Positions 50,882 through 61,890 of a DNA stretch of 64,000 bases are shown in pieces (the first letter of the stretch is position 1; every line of letters begins with the position of its first letter). This DNA comes from Epiperipatus broadwayi (taxonomy: Eukaryota > Onychophora > Udeonychophora > Euonychophora > Peripatidae). The stretch is from positions 2,480,001 to 2,544,000 of the forward strand of contig JAQFVV010000182.1 in the NCBI GenBank assembly GCA_028023455.1, read 5' to 3'. The notes under the pieces are model-generated. The model was not told the origin of the DNA and ran no database searches. It was given only the letters and a program-made list of their open reading frames with translations. Made by a program: the position numbers and the translations under genes.

Positions 50882-52052
50882 ATAACACATAAAAATAACA
50901 TATAAAAGCTCTTTTTGGCAAATTTTAAATTTTTGCCCTTTTCATTGTGTCTTAATTACAAAAATAACCTATATTGCATGCATAGTTACATCTACCAGCT
51001 CTATATAAAATTAACATAAGCCTATAATTACACTTAAATATCTTTATAACAACACATATTATACAACCCTCCATGGCAGATGGAAAGTTTTATAAACATC
51101 GTTACTTGCGTGGATCTGGTTCGATCCTAGTTTAGAAATCTAGAAAGACATGAAGCATAGATGTGATCTACAGATCCATTGCATTAAAAGGTTATTAAAT
51201 AAATAAATTTGAAAATAATTTACTAGTAACAAAATAATAAAAATATTTATATAAAAATTGTAAGTTTTCCTTTTTTTATTTGTAATTAGAATTTATGATG
51301 ATTTATTTACCAAAACATTATTTAATAATGAGCAAACTAATGATAATGTGTGTAGCATGTTTTTGTATGCATATACACACAACTATAATATCATTATATA
51401 TAATACTCACAAGTATTATTTCAAATTATGGAAAGAACTATTCATGTGGAAAATATTATGATGAGACTGTGATTTGTTAGTGAAAATGCCAAAATGAAAA
51501 ATATTAAATGTGTAAAAAAATAACATATATTTTTATGATGTTGATTTTTAGTCTAGAGAAAGTGAATACTGGATTTGGTAAAAAGATACAAACCATAACC
51601 AGTGGATTGTGAAGTCATTATATATATATATTCATATAGAAGCTCAATGAAAGAGATGCCTGATAGTATATATAATTATCTGGCTTTTTTTTTTTTTTTT
51701 TATTGAAGATGAACTATTGTATTCTCAAGAATGACTGTTTACATTACTCTTCATTTGTAGTTTTAATTTTATGAATACATTTTAATTATCAAAACAGATC
51801 AGACTTTTTATTATTTTCATTGTTGATATAGAAATGTGAAACTGCATAGCCATAAGTTTAATGCCCATTTAAACGAATTTTTATAATAGTAATTCGTGTA
51901 GGGTCTGTAACTTTAATTTTATAAAATTTTATAGAAATCATATTTGTTTTGCATAAATATTTGTATGTATATATTTTATGTGTGTTCATATGTATATATT
52001 GTGGTATTATATATAATTACATGATTCAAAAGATCATATTATATTCTCACAG
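50882..52052. other. AT-rich intron end before exon C
   Basis: No gene. It contains a poly-T run at about 51686-51701 and TA microsatellites, and ends with TATTCTCACAG before exon C. Confidence 0.5.
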
Positions 52053-52269
52053 CAGCTCAGAAAAAGATCAAAATCAAGAAAAAAGAAATCTCTGACAACG
52101 AAATTCTTTTAAGTTCTAGTAGTGAAAAAGATGATTCTTCTGATGATGATTTTGTAAAAAATAAGAAAAAGGGAAAATATGATAGTTTATTAAATACTAA
52201 ACTGAATGAAACAGATACAGAGGAAGAATTAGAAAAAGGAAGAAAAACAAAAGGCTCCCTTGCTTGCAA
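52053..52269 (+). CDS. Exon C of acidic Ser/Lys-rich disordered protein
   Basis: The 217-bp exon has acceptor TTCTCACAG and donor GTAAGT (52270). It enters in phase 1, in agreement with exon B, and exits in phase 2. The product begins AQKKIKIKKKEISDNE. It continues with LLSSSSEKDDSSDDDF, a lysine run KNKKKGK, then NETDTEEELEKGRKTKG, and ends near a cysteine before the donor. It repeats the basic/acidic-serine design of exons A and B. A tandem CAGCAG at the 3' splice site allows an alternative start three bases later. The complementary-strand frame at 52057-52269 is only its shadow. The next exon was not found in the window. Confidence 0.75.
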
Positions 52270-52737
52270 GTAAGTACAGTTTTATTTCAAAATAATATTA
52301 TTTTAAATTGATAATGAAAGCAAAATATATATGTCATTTATAAAATGCTTCTATGTGTGATCTTTTATAATAATGATGATGATGTGTATGTGTGTGTAAT
52401 ATATCTTTTTTAAAAATATATGTTTAAAATTTATTTATAGTAATAGTTTAATACATTTTATTTGAAGTAATATTAATTAAATTAATAAAATGTTATATGT
52501 ATAATATGATAAATTATAGTATTCTATCATGTGCTTATGTGCTTACTTTTTAGAATATCACTGCACACATATATATTAGAAAATTGCATTTAAAGATTGT
52601 AGAGTGTATTAAATGACATATTTGATTTTATATTGGATAACTATGAGTCTTTATGCATGGTTGTACGATGCTATTAATGAATCACTAATTATCATCATAT
52701 TGAAAAAACTTATTTTTTCCTAATTCAGTTGTAATCA
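52270..52737. other. AT-rich sequence after exon C
   Basis: Intron sequence; nothing recognised. Confidence 0.5.
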
Positions 52738-52969
52738 CTGTAATACAGTGCGCTTCTTAATCTTTTTTCATTCATGACCCCTTATTATCATCAAGATTTT
52801 TTCGCGACTCCAGATATTAAATATAAAATAGATATAAAAATAAATATTTTCATAAATAATTTATTTTTTTGATAAACAATATACATATGAAAATAAGTAG
52901 TTTTAGGATTTGTTTTAAGTATACAAAAATTAATGAAAGAAAATCACATTTTAATGAGACTGATGTGCT

Positions 52970-55275
52970 TGTTTTTTGCTTTATAACAAATTAAATCTTG
53001 GTGAAATATTTGATATTGCTGGACATAAAGCATCTTTAACGTTTTTCAGCATTGAGTGATATTTGGATTTAATATATATTAAAGCTGAAAAAATCATTTC
53101 ACATAAGTATGTGGTGCTGAATGGCAGAAGAACATTTAATGCCATTTCAGAAATTGTGGGAAATTCAGTCCTAGCTCTGATCCAGAATTCAGTCAAGGAT
53201 TTTTGTGGAAAGTCAAGCTTTAAGTTTGAGTCACTCAATAGCTCAGCAAATTCCTTTTGGGCTTTATATGGCAGGTGATTAATCTCATTAATGTCAATCA
53301 AAAATGATCTTTGAATTCAAAATAACTTTTTGAAATCTAAATTGATATAAAGTATTTGGAAAACTATGTTTATAGAGTTTTTAAATGATCTATAATAATT
53401 TTTGCAATTAAAGTTTTACAATTATTTTTTTCAATTGTAAAATTGTCGATAGTCAAAAACATTTCCAATGAATTATTCTCCACCCTATTCTTCCAAATGT
53501 TGATCTTTTTAAGAAAACCTTCAATTTTATCATTCAAAGTAAAAATATTACTATTTTTTTCCTTGAAGAGACAAGTTAAGATCATTTAGCTTTTCAAAAA
53601 TATCAGACAAATAGCACAGCTTTGATAGCCATAAGTCATTTTGAAAAAGAGCAGCAAGATCAGATTTTTTGTTGGGTTAAAAATACAATAATTTCTTCTT
53701 TTAATAGCAATAATCTTTTTAAACTTTGCCCTCGTGACATCCATTTTACTTCTGCATGTAATAATAAATTTTTATATTCAGAGTCCATGTCTTTACAAAG
53801 ATTTGAAAACAAATGGCTGTTAAGAGCACAGCTTTTAATAAAGTTAATAATTTTGACAGCATTCTGAAGCACCTTGTTCAATTCCATTGCTAAATTTTTT
53901 TCTGCAAGGGCCTCTCGATGGATCAGGCAGTGTGTAAAAGTTACATGATTATTATCAGAAGCTTTAACAAATGATTTAAAAACAATATTTTTACCAGTCA
54001 TTGCTTTTGTACCATCTGTACATACTCCAAAGCAATTATTCCATTCTAAACGTTCAGTTTTAAAAAAATTGTCTACTTTATTATATATATCTTCCCCTCT
54101 TGTATGTTCTTCCAAAGAACGACAAAATAACAATTCTTCCTCAATGTTTTTTTTATAAATGTATGTGACATATACTAATAATTGAGCTATTTTTGAAATA
54201 TCAGTTGTTTTGTCCAACTGAATTGTAAATATTGGGCTTTTTTAATTCTAGTAATAAGTTGCTCAAATTGGTCATTGCTAATTTCAGAAATTCTTTTAGT
54301 AACAGTGTCATTTGACAAAGGAATTTTCCGAATTTCATCACCATATTTATTTCAGTGAAGTATTTCTATCATTTTAATAGCAGCAGGTAATACAAGATCT
54401 TCTCCAATGGTGAATGGCTTTTTATTTTTAGCAATCAGATATCACATGATCACTATCTCATACTAGTACATAATTGTATGGGTACTGAATTGAGTTCAGA
54501 CCCATATGACTATATAAGCTATTGAGTTAAGATTGAAAATATTACTGTGTTTTCAATTTCATTCTCATAGTTTTGTAGTTAAGTGGAGATAAAAGGTGGT
54601 TGCTGGAGGGTTGCATTAGATCCTAAGATCTAGGTGCAGTGTGCTCAGATCAAAGGCTCCTCACTGATGATGGCCACAAGCCAGAAACTAGTCTGGGGAT
54701 ATTGGATGAGTAGGTATTAGATAGGGATTTTATGCACAAGCCTTCTGGCATCCATTGATTACTCTGTTTGGCACAGGGTGGCACTACTGTATGGAAAGAG
54801 TTTTGCCTTGTCAATCAGATATGAAACTTCATATGATGCAAGTAAATATTTTTCATTAATAGTTATAAATTTCTCAACATATTGTTGTTTTTTTTTTATT
54901 TGAAGTTTTTAACAGTCGTTTGAAATATTCTTTTGGGTTTATTGACATATGAAGGATTCTTGGATTCAAAATGCTTTTTTAATTTTTATAGTTTCACATT
55001 CTCCATAGATAAAACATTATTACAAATTAAACAAAGAGGTTCTTCATTACCATCACAGTTGCTGAAAGTAAAGCTAAATTGGAGCAATGTCCATCATATT
55101 TTCTTTTTCGCATCTTAGATGCCTCTTTCTGATTACGAGATCCTGCTTGAAGAGACTTTGTAGTACTGTCATCTGCATCATTACCTTTGATACTCAAGTT
55201 CAACCATTTATCCATGGATAAAAAGTATTTTATCCTAAAATATAAATAAAATAACAGTACTACCAGAGACACCAA
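52970..55275 (-). pseudogene. hAT transposase pseudogene, ZBED5/SCAND3-like
   Basis: The minus strand starts with MDKWLNL and MRKRKYD, then the frame breaks. TIQLDKTTDIS supplies the first catalytic aspartate position, and GVCTDGTKAMTGKN (within 53660-54217) the second. THCLIHREALAEKNL, SCALNSHLF and LLLHAEVKWMSRGQSLKR follow in the family's order. Frame 53370-53585 gives NDKIEGFLKKINIWKNRVEN. The C-terminal dimerisation region (52981-53301) reads LLPFSTTYLCEMIFSA, with the conserved glutamate of the LCE motif, and ends KxxYHSML...ISPRFNLL. The usual HTEVRWLSRG appears as HAEVKWMSRG. Several frameshifts, stops and the 369-bp insertion prevent a working protein. Related domesticated genes exist in animals, but nothing suggests domestication here. 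Confidence 0.85.
54443..54811. mobile_element. 369-bp SINE-like insertion inside the hAT transposase
   Basis: Identical 11-mers CAATCAGATAT at 54432-54442 and 54812-54822 flank the insert, and the transposase reading joins across one copy. The interior has GATGATGGCCACAAGCCAGA and ATATTGGATGAGTAGGTATT, the latter shared with the repeat at about 9029. No clear tRNA A and B boxes were identified, so its promoter type is unknown. Confidence 0.75.
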
Positions 55276-55693
55276 GTGACAGCCATGTTTTTTGTTTAAT
55301 TATACGTACCATATTTACTCCCATATGTTCTATTTTTTAATGCTCCTGTATGTTTTATTTTTTTGATATTTAAAAAATATCAATAAATCAATTATAAATT
55401 ACTTGTTAAGTTTAAAAAATAGGAATATGTTTTTACTTGTTAATAAATAAATGACAATAAGTTTCAAAAAAAAAAAATAAATTTTTTTTATAATAACTAA
55501 TAGAATGATAAATTTTGAATAAAAAAGTGAGAAAAAAAGTATACAAGCGTTTTTATAAATAAAAAATAACATCTTTCATAATATTTATTCAAATAAATAC
55601 TAACCTTAGTTGAGTAAAACAGTAAAATACAATATTGTATTGTTCTTGCATTGTGAACACTTGTTGAAATGAAACCAAAACAAATAACATGAC

Positions 55694-57570
55694 CACAAAT
55701 GTGATATGATGCACTGTGACTTCTCCTTATACTGAGTCAGTATTCTCTCAGCCACTATACCCAGGGAAACCTGTTAGCCACTTTACCTTCCCTTTCCATT
55801 CCCCACACTTAAGTTTTCCCATAATCTGCTCCATCCCATTTCCACAACATAATCTTTGTCAACTCTCCATGGCCTTCATATCTAAATCTTGCTTATCTTT
55901 TCCCAAACCCAGCATAAAAACCCAATGACCCACATTCAGTGTAACCACTTTGTTCATATTTATTTTTCCATAACTTCCTTACTTGTACCCTTTCTGCTTT
56001 CAAGCATTTACATTGAATTAACAGATGCCTAATATTTTCTACGCCTTCCTTACACTACTTGTTTCATTATTTGTACCTTTTTTGCTTTCAAGCATTTACA
56101 TTGAATTAACGGATGTCTAATATTTTCTATGCCTTCCTTACACAACTTGCAGACTAAATCACCCATATTTTTCCAATTACGTGTGTATTCCCTTGTTGCT
56201 AAAGATCCCATTAGAGCCTTAAACAATAACTACTTTCCTTACTATTATCATAAATTAATCGCACCCAATGTTATGTTCCGTTTACTTCTGTATATATTTC
56301 AATTCTTTTTATTCTCAATCCTTGTTCTCCAACTCTCTATTTATTAATGCATCTATTCTTTTATCCCATTCCTTGCTACTATAACACTCAACAATCCTCC
56401 TAACACACCACCCCACCTCCATAATACAAGTGCTGATAAATCTCTTTTCCAAATCTTCTGTATACCGCATTACCTTTCTCACCCATCTTGTTCCTGCCCT
56501 TTACTTTTAACCCCAATCTAATACTATTTTGATATTTTTTTATTATCTATAAACTGCAATCTACCAACATTTTCATTTTTCTCTTTTTGCATCTCTCATA
56601 TAAAAACCAATTTCTCCTTGAATTTCCTCTTTTGTTGTCCACCACTTCCTGCATCTAATGCATCTTCCTACTTCCCTTTGTACTTTTTCCTAAATAACCT
56701 AACTACCCCTTCTAACATATAACATATCATTGCCATATTACCCCCTTTATTAACACACAACGCATCATTGCCATATGTTAACCCTGCTACTGCAACTCCC
56801 TTCCATACAATTTTAGCTACATCATATTTATTATATGAAATAATTTCTTTATCAATCCCTTTCTTTTCTTCATTTATCAATTTTTTCTCTCATTCATCCA
56901 AGCAATTTTTCTGATTATTTAAGATGATTCCCAAATAACTATATCTGTTCACCACTCTTAACTTTATATCCCCTAATAAAAATTCTTTGTCTTCTCTTTC
57001 TTCAATATTAACCAGCATTATATTTGATTTTTTTTCCACTAAATTTAATCCCCATCTCTTTACCCACTCTTGCACGTGTCCTCAGCATAACTTCCATATC
57101 TTCTCTTATTTCTGCACACAAAAAGACATCATCCGCAAAAAAAAGATCCGACAAAGTATATACTCCCTTGCCACCTATTAACGGTATCTCTCTTTCTATT
57201 GCTCTCTCCATTTCACTCAAATAGAACAAAAACAAAATAGATAATATAGGACATCCTTGTCTTAGTCCCACCCCATTTTTAACTTTAACTGATTCTATAT
57301 CTCTTAATTGATATGTATAGTAATTATTTTCATATAATTTTTTAATAAAATCCACTAAAGCTTTGTCCATTCCCAAATTTGCTAAACTTACCCATAATTT
57401 ATTTCTATTTACTCTATCATATGCCTTCTCTGTATCTATAACACTCATATATAACTGTCTACCTGAATTCCTACTCATATCCATAAGTTGTGTAACTACA
57501 ACTAAACCTATCTCCTATGTGCCTATCTGATCTAAAACCTCCTGCCTTTCTCCCACTGCATTATTTTCGT
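55694..57570 (-). mobile_element. 5'-truncated LINE inserted in the hAT element
   Basis: The minus strand encodes polymerase landmarks in frame 57008-57484: YMSVIDTEKAYDRVNRNKLW (motif A), VGLRQGCPILSILF (motif B) and LSDLFFADDVFLC (motif C, FADD). The next frame (56890-57075) has NRYSYLGIILN, and 56668-56880 follows with a thumb-like region. The 3' end carries a HLLIxC-type zinc motif (about 55930-56150), tandemly duplicated with an 88-bp period (55983 and 56071). A closely related 3' tail is at 7205-7580. The element begins within the polymerase domain, so it is 5'-truncated. Clade not assigned. Confidence 0.8.
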
Positions 57571-57814
57571 ACATCCATTTTGCAGTGGCACCAACTTTAT
57601 TCTCACTGCTGCAGCATATATTTTGATTCTGAAATAACTTATATGCTCAAATTGGAATGCGACACCACTATTACAATGCATTTAGTGTTATTTTTCAATA
57701 TGTAAATATAATTTACAGCTCAACTTGGCCATCATTACAATTTTATAATTGCGCTGTACAGAAAACATAATACATTAATTTAAAAATAATGAAAGGATTG
57801 CGACTAATATTTCA

Positions 57815-58226
57815 CTAAATTCATGTATATGAATTAAATTTTCGCCACCCCAACTTTTCACTTCACAACCCCAAATGTTTAAGAAACGCTGCTATAATAT
57901 AAGGATCACAGTTGTTTATTTATTTAGCATATAGATTTAGACAGCTTAAGTATTAATAAAATATCATAAACAAACTTATAGAGTTCCCAACCAAGGGATA
58001 GATTCACTAGTAGCTTTATTCTAAATTCATGTATATGAATTAAGTTTTCGCCACCCCAACTTTTCACTTCACAACCCCAAATGTTTAAGAAACGCTGCTA
58101 TAATATAATGATCACAGTTGTTTATTTATTTAGCATATAGATTTAGACAGCTTAAGTATTAATAAAATATCATAAACAAACTTATAGAGTTCCCAACCAA
58201 GGGATAGATTCACTAGTAGCTTTATT
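57815..58226. repeat. 206-bp tandem duplication spanning hAT and LINE ends
   Basis: Units 57815-58020 and 58021-58226 differ at very few bases (for example AAATTTT against AAGTTTT). Each carries the last 77 bases of the hAT element plus the 3' end of the adjacent LINE, so the duplication is younger than both insertions. Confidence 0.95.
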
Positions 58227-59900
58227 AAGCCCCTCATTGTAGCCATAAATCTCGGTCATTAGTGATGTAATTCATAGTTTGTATTTGCTTATATTTATAA
58301 AGTTCAATGGCAGATAAGTTCCATTTATGAAGCAGATAAAGCTCAATGACCATGTCTTGTCCTGAATCTGTTGATGAGACTCCAGTTGCTTCTAGAAAAA
58401 TCAAATTCAGCTGGCTTTATTGTAGAATCTGAAAAAATAAATTTATTTGGAATCTCATAAGAATTTTTTTTTTATTGGCATATAATTCTTCGATTGTAGA
58501 TTCTTGTTAGAATATCTGAAACAGGGCTCTTGATTTGAGTCTAGTCTTAAATGGTGAAATTATGGCTTGATTTATTGGCAAATCTGATCTGCTTAACAAT
58601 TTTTGATATATTTTCTGTGAGATAATTGCTTTTCTGATGTCTAGTGGAGGAATATATGACAGAAGAGGAAGACACTGCAAAAAAGATTTAAGTATACCAG
58701 TAATATTTCTTATGGTAATATTTAATTGAGAATTAGAAGTTTAGTACAAGCACTTTTTCTCTAAACAAGAGCACAATATTCACTAGCTGAAAATTTTAGC
58801 ACTAAGAAAGCTGTCTATAAATTACTTGCACCACAATCTCAAGTAGTGCCAGCTAACATTCTAGGGAGATAATTCCTAGAAATTAATTTGGATTCAACCT
58901 TAGGTAAATGAGGAAACAAGTTAGGCTATAACCCAATATTCTTCTAAATAGCATAGAGTGTAGAATCATATTTCAGACTACTATTGCAAAAGATTATCTT
59001 CAAATTATTGAGTTGCAAGATGAAAAATTTGAATATACTCTCTTCATTGGATTAGGAATAACACCTTAATCTTTAAAAAATATTTTCAATTTTTTCATAT
59101 CCTTGTTGAGATATTTTACTATTTCACAAAGGATCTTTTTTGAAAAATCAAAGTAATATTGTTAGCATAGATGCATTTCCTACCTTCTGCATCTGGAAGG
59201 TCACTGATGAAATTTTCTATTTACAACAATGATCATTTAATGTTCTTGAATTTTTCTATTGGAGAGCATTTTATCAGTTAAATTAATGTTTTTCCTACAT
59301 TTAAGAATTTTAAGAAAGCCATTTTTCTAAACAGAATTGTAAACAGATTTAATCAATAAAGGTAGCATCAGTTTTTTAATTTATTTTGAAAGTCATTTTC
59401 GATATAAATTACTAAAGATGAAACTTGTTCATAACAGCTTTTTCCTAGCTAAAACCAGTCTGCTTTATAGGGAAACTGACTGTTAATTATTGGTAAAATC
59501 ATTGTTAATATGATACTTTCTAAAAGCTTATAGGGAACACAGAATAATGGTATCAAATGATAATTTTTTTGGATCATTGCTAGTGTTGTTTTGTTTTACA
59601 ACTGCTGTAATTTTGTTTGCATGCCAAGTTTTTGGAATATTTTCTGTATGAATGAAGTTAGTGAATAATTCTGCCAACTACACTTTAGATTTAGGTCTTA
59701 CATTATTTAATAACTCTGGAAATATGTTATCTCCATCCAGAGCTTTTTCTGATTTAAAACAATCAAGAACCAGTTTGATTTCATTAGTATCCACAAATTT
59801 TATCAGATTTCTGTTATAGGTACATTGTGAAAGAGGTGCTTGCAATTCTGCTGCAATAATGCTATTCTTCATTCTATCAATCTTGGATTAAGAAGTCAGG
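57900..59900 (-). mobile_element. Decayed LINE, Jockey/CR1-like polymerase
   Basis: On the minus strand, with frameshifts, the order is DCFKSEKALDGDNIFPELLN (59678-59872; linker KAxGxDxIxPE), then IPKTWHANKITAVVK, then KKLSFDTIILCSLYKLLE (the FRPIAL-YKLLE position). Later come EGRKCIYANNITLIFQK (YADD motif decayed to YANN near 59170) and MKKLKIFF. LAGTT-DCGASNL and SEYCALV (about 58820) are where related elements have LAGxxWGAxA and AEYxAPVW, followed by WSLINRFRTRHGH (about 58370). This succession marks a non-LTR element of the Jockey/CR1 group. The 3' end has TAAATAAATAAA and lies in the 206-bp duplication. Confidence 0.65.
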
Positions 59901-60204
59901 TATATAGAAGATTGACATCATAATAAATTGAATGCAAATTTCAACCTACTAACCTTGATCCATATATTCAAGTTGCTTTTTAGAATGAAATACCATTCCA
60001 AGGGAAACTTTACAAGTAACAATATGAGACTCAGAACCTGGTAAAAAATTGCATTTTTAGTGACTTTATAGAAGTGCTTCTACATCAGTTCTTTTTAGGT
60101 ATGATAGATAAAGGGTTGGGGCAACTGCTCCTTACTAACAATACATTATCTTACAAAAAGTGATCAAAAGAGTTAGAGCACACAGAATAATTTCTACAAC
60201 AGTC
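59901..60204. other. AT-rich sequence, possibly the 5' part of the preceding LINE
   Basis: No readable motifs. Confidence 0.35.
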
Positions 60205-60701
60205 TAGAGTGGGTGACTGCAAACTGTGGCTTGCAAGTCAAATATGGTTCTTTGATTTTAATCTCATGACTCTTTTTATCATGATAAACATAAAACATTT
60301 TTTATTTCCTGTAGTAATTTGTAAATAAGTGTTTGATGACTGGCAGAAGAAAAATGTGTTACAATGTTGTTTCCTCCATTCAGCTTTGTTATAGAATAGT
60401 AATTATTGGATATGATGAATATTTAAATATTAGAAATTTGTGAATAAATCAAACTCAAAGCAATTTTTTATTTTCATTTATTTATTTTTAAAAAATTTTT
60501 AAATTTTCTTTATGATATATACAGATTCTATTATATGTTCTATTACTAAAATAAATGTTCAAAGGTATTCACAGCCATTCAGAAATTCATATTTTTAATG
60601 AACATATTTTTTTCACCCCTTTCCTTGCAGCTTTTTAACGGAGGGGGTGAGGGTAAACAAAATGACTTTTCATGTTAAAAAGTTTGCTGATCCTTGGTCT
60701 A
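60205..60701. mobile_element. 497-bp hAT-like non-autonomous element
   Basis: The left end is TAGAGTGGGTGACTGCAAAC and the complement of the right end is TAGACCAAGGATCAGCAAAC. Just inside the left end comes TGTGGCTTGCAAGTCAAATA, matching the CAGCAAACTxxGGCTCGC type of hAT terminus. No 8-bp flanking duplication was recognised. Non-coding. Confidence 0.5.
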
Positions 60702-61410
60702 ATGAATATCAATCATGATGCTATTGATATAGTAAATTAAATTATTCAAAAATCAGCAAAAAGAAACACAAATAAAAACATGTAGGATCTCATGAAAATA
60801 AATTTAAATGATGTTACAGGAAAACTGACTACATAGTTTGGAATTGTGAATTAAATTTTGTTCTGCCTAATTGTGGATTAAATAGTCATCTCATGATTAC
60901 TTGCTAAAGATTAAAGAAACGGGAAAGAAATAAACACTGTCAGTATTTCCAACCATGAACCATAGAATAAAAGTGTAATCTACATCAAAAATTTTAACAT
61001 AGGAGACATTGAGCATAATGCTGGTAATCAGGCTCTGTTGGAAAAAGTATGACAACAATTTAGGGATAGTCACTAATGTCAAAAAAAAAACTGGAAAAAT
61101 TAACATTTGGAAGCAAAAAAACTTCATGTATTTGTAAAACATTTCTCAAAACAGAAAATATAAGTAGAACTGGGGTAAAAAATTTTCAGGAAAGTATAAA
61201 TATATATTAAAACTAATGATAAAACTAAGACCTAATCATTGTATATTATTCAAGAGAAAATTAACTCTTAAGTAGAAAAAGAATTGTTTATGCTTATTAA
61301 AAATTAAGATTAATATAGTTAAAAAAATCAGCATTGAAAGGTAGATTAAAATAAGATTCCCAGACATCTTTAAAATAGAGCAAGGGGAAATTAAAACTAA
61401 TTTGTACAGC
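60702..61410. other. AT-rich sequence without a recognised gene
   Basis: The minus frame 60897-61142 is hydrophobic and low in complexity; not supported. Confidence 0.45.
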
Positions 61411-61414
61411 TAAG

Positions 61415-61745
61415 CTTTAACCCCCCATTAAGCCAATTATATATAACATGCATAAAGTGCCATTCTCCAATGAGAAATATTGATGAGGCCTTGAATGAAT
61501 TAATCAAGAAGTAAACATCATTTTAAGAATTGGATTGAACCATGTATTATATAGTGATAAGTCAGATGGAATAATTCATATTTGTGGTAATTACCAATAT
61601 ACTGTAAATGAAAATTTTAAAATTCATATTAATTATAAAGAGATAGTAGCATTATTACAAAATTCATTGCAATTTGTGAAACTAAATTTAAATGCAGCTA
61701 TCTATCAATTCTTGTTGTCAAGAAATCCTCAAACTCTCATACACT
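61415..61745 (+). mobile_element. Ty3/gypsy reverse transcriptase fragment
   Basis: The first part of the open frame 61535-61846 reads DGIIHICGNYQYTVNENFKI, then IVALLQNSLQFVKLNLNAA and IYQFLLS. Ty3/gypsy polymerases have DGxIRxCGDYxxTxN, a YPLP-xxE block and LxGxxxFxKLDLxxAYxQ. The catalytic aspartate of KLDL is Asn here, so it is dead. Upstream 61470-61500 reads MRNIDEALNELIKK, matching the region before the polymerase. The frame then runs into a SINE-like piece. Confidence 0.65.
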
Positions 61746-61890
61746 GTACCGTTCAAAACATGTATATCCATCTAAAATGTACTTCAAACCCAGTCAAGCC
61801 CGAGATTTATGTCAGAGACCAGCCTGAATTCGAACCCACTCTCTAAGCCCCCAGATCATATATCTAATGGATAACATAACAATGATGGCA
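61746..61890 (-). repeat. Possible tRNA-derived SINE head
   Basis: On the minus strand a B-box-like GGGTTCGAATTC (61826-61837) follows a degenerate tRNA-like segment (GGGGGCTTAGAGAGTG). The A box is poor. It adjoins and ends the gypsy-derived frame, suggesting insertion into that fragment. Confidence 0.4.

Larger units (their letters stand above)
52746..57891 (-). mobile_element. Broken autonomous hAT transposon with nested insertions
   Basis: The left terminus CAGTGCGCTTCTTAATC and the complement of the right terminus CAGCGTTTCTTAAACATT are imperfect inverted repeats. Both are followed by GACCCC-like and TTCGCGAC-like words typical of ZBED/Charlie-type hAT ends. Flanks CTGTAATA (52738-52745) and CTATAATA (57892-57899) agree at 7 of 8 bases. 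The transposase lies on the minus strand between about 55275 and 52970. A SINE-like sequence (54443-54811) and a LINE (about 55694-57570) were later inserted, accounting for nearly half of its length. Confidence 0.85.

Noticed and set aside
52057-52269. Minus-strand 70-codon frame
   Set aside because: It is the antisense shadow of exon C; the Ser/Phe-rich product mirrors the Asp/Glu/Lys codons of the real exon.
53063-53278. 71-codon + frame
   Set aside because: Antisense of the hAT transposase dimerisation region.
57024-57224. 66-codon + frame
   Set aside because: Antisense of the LINE polymerase containing the FADD motif.
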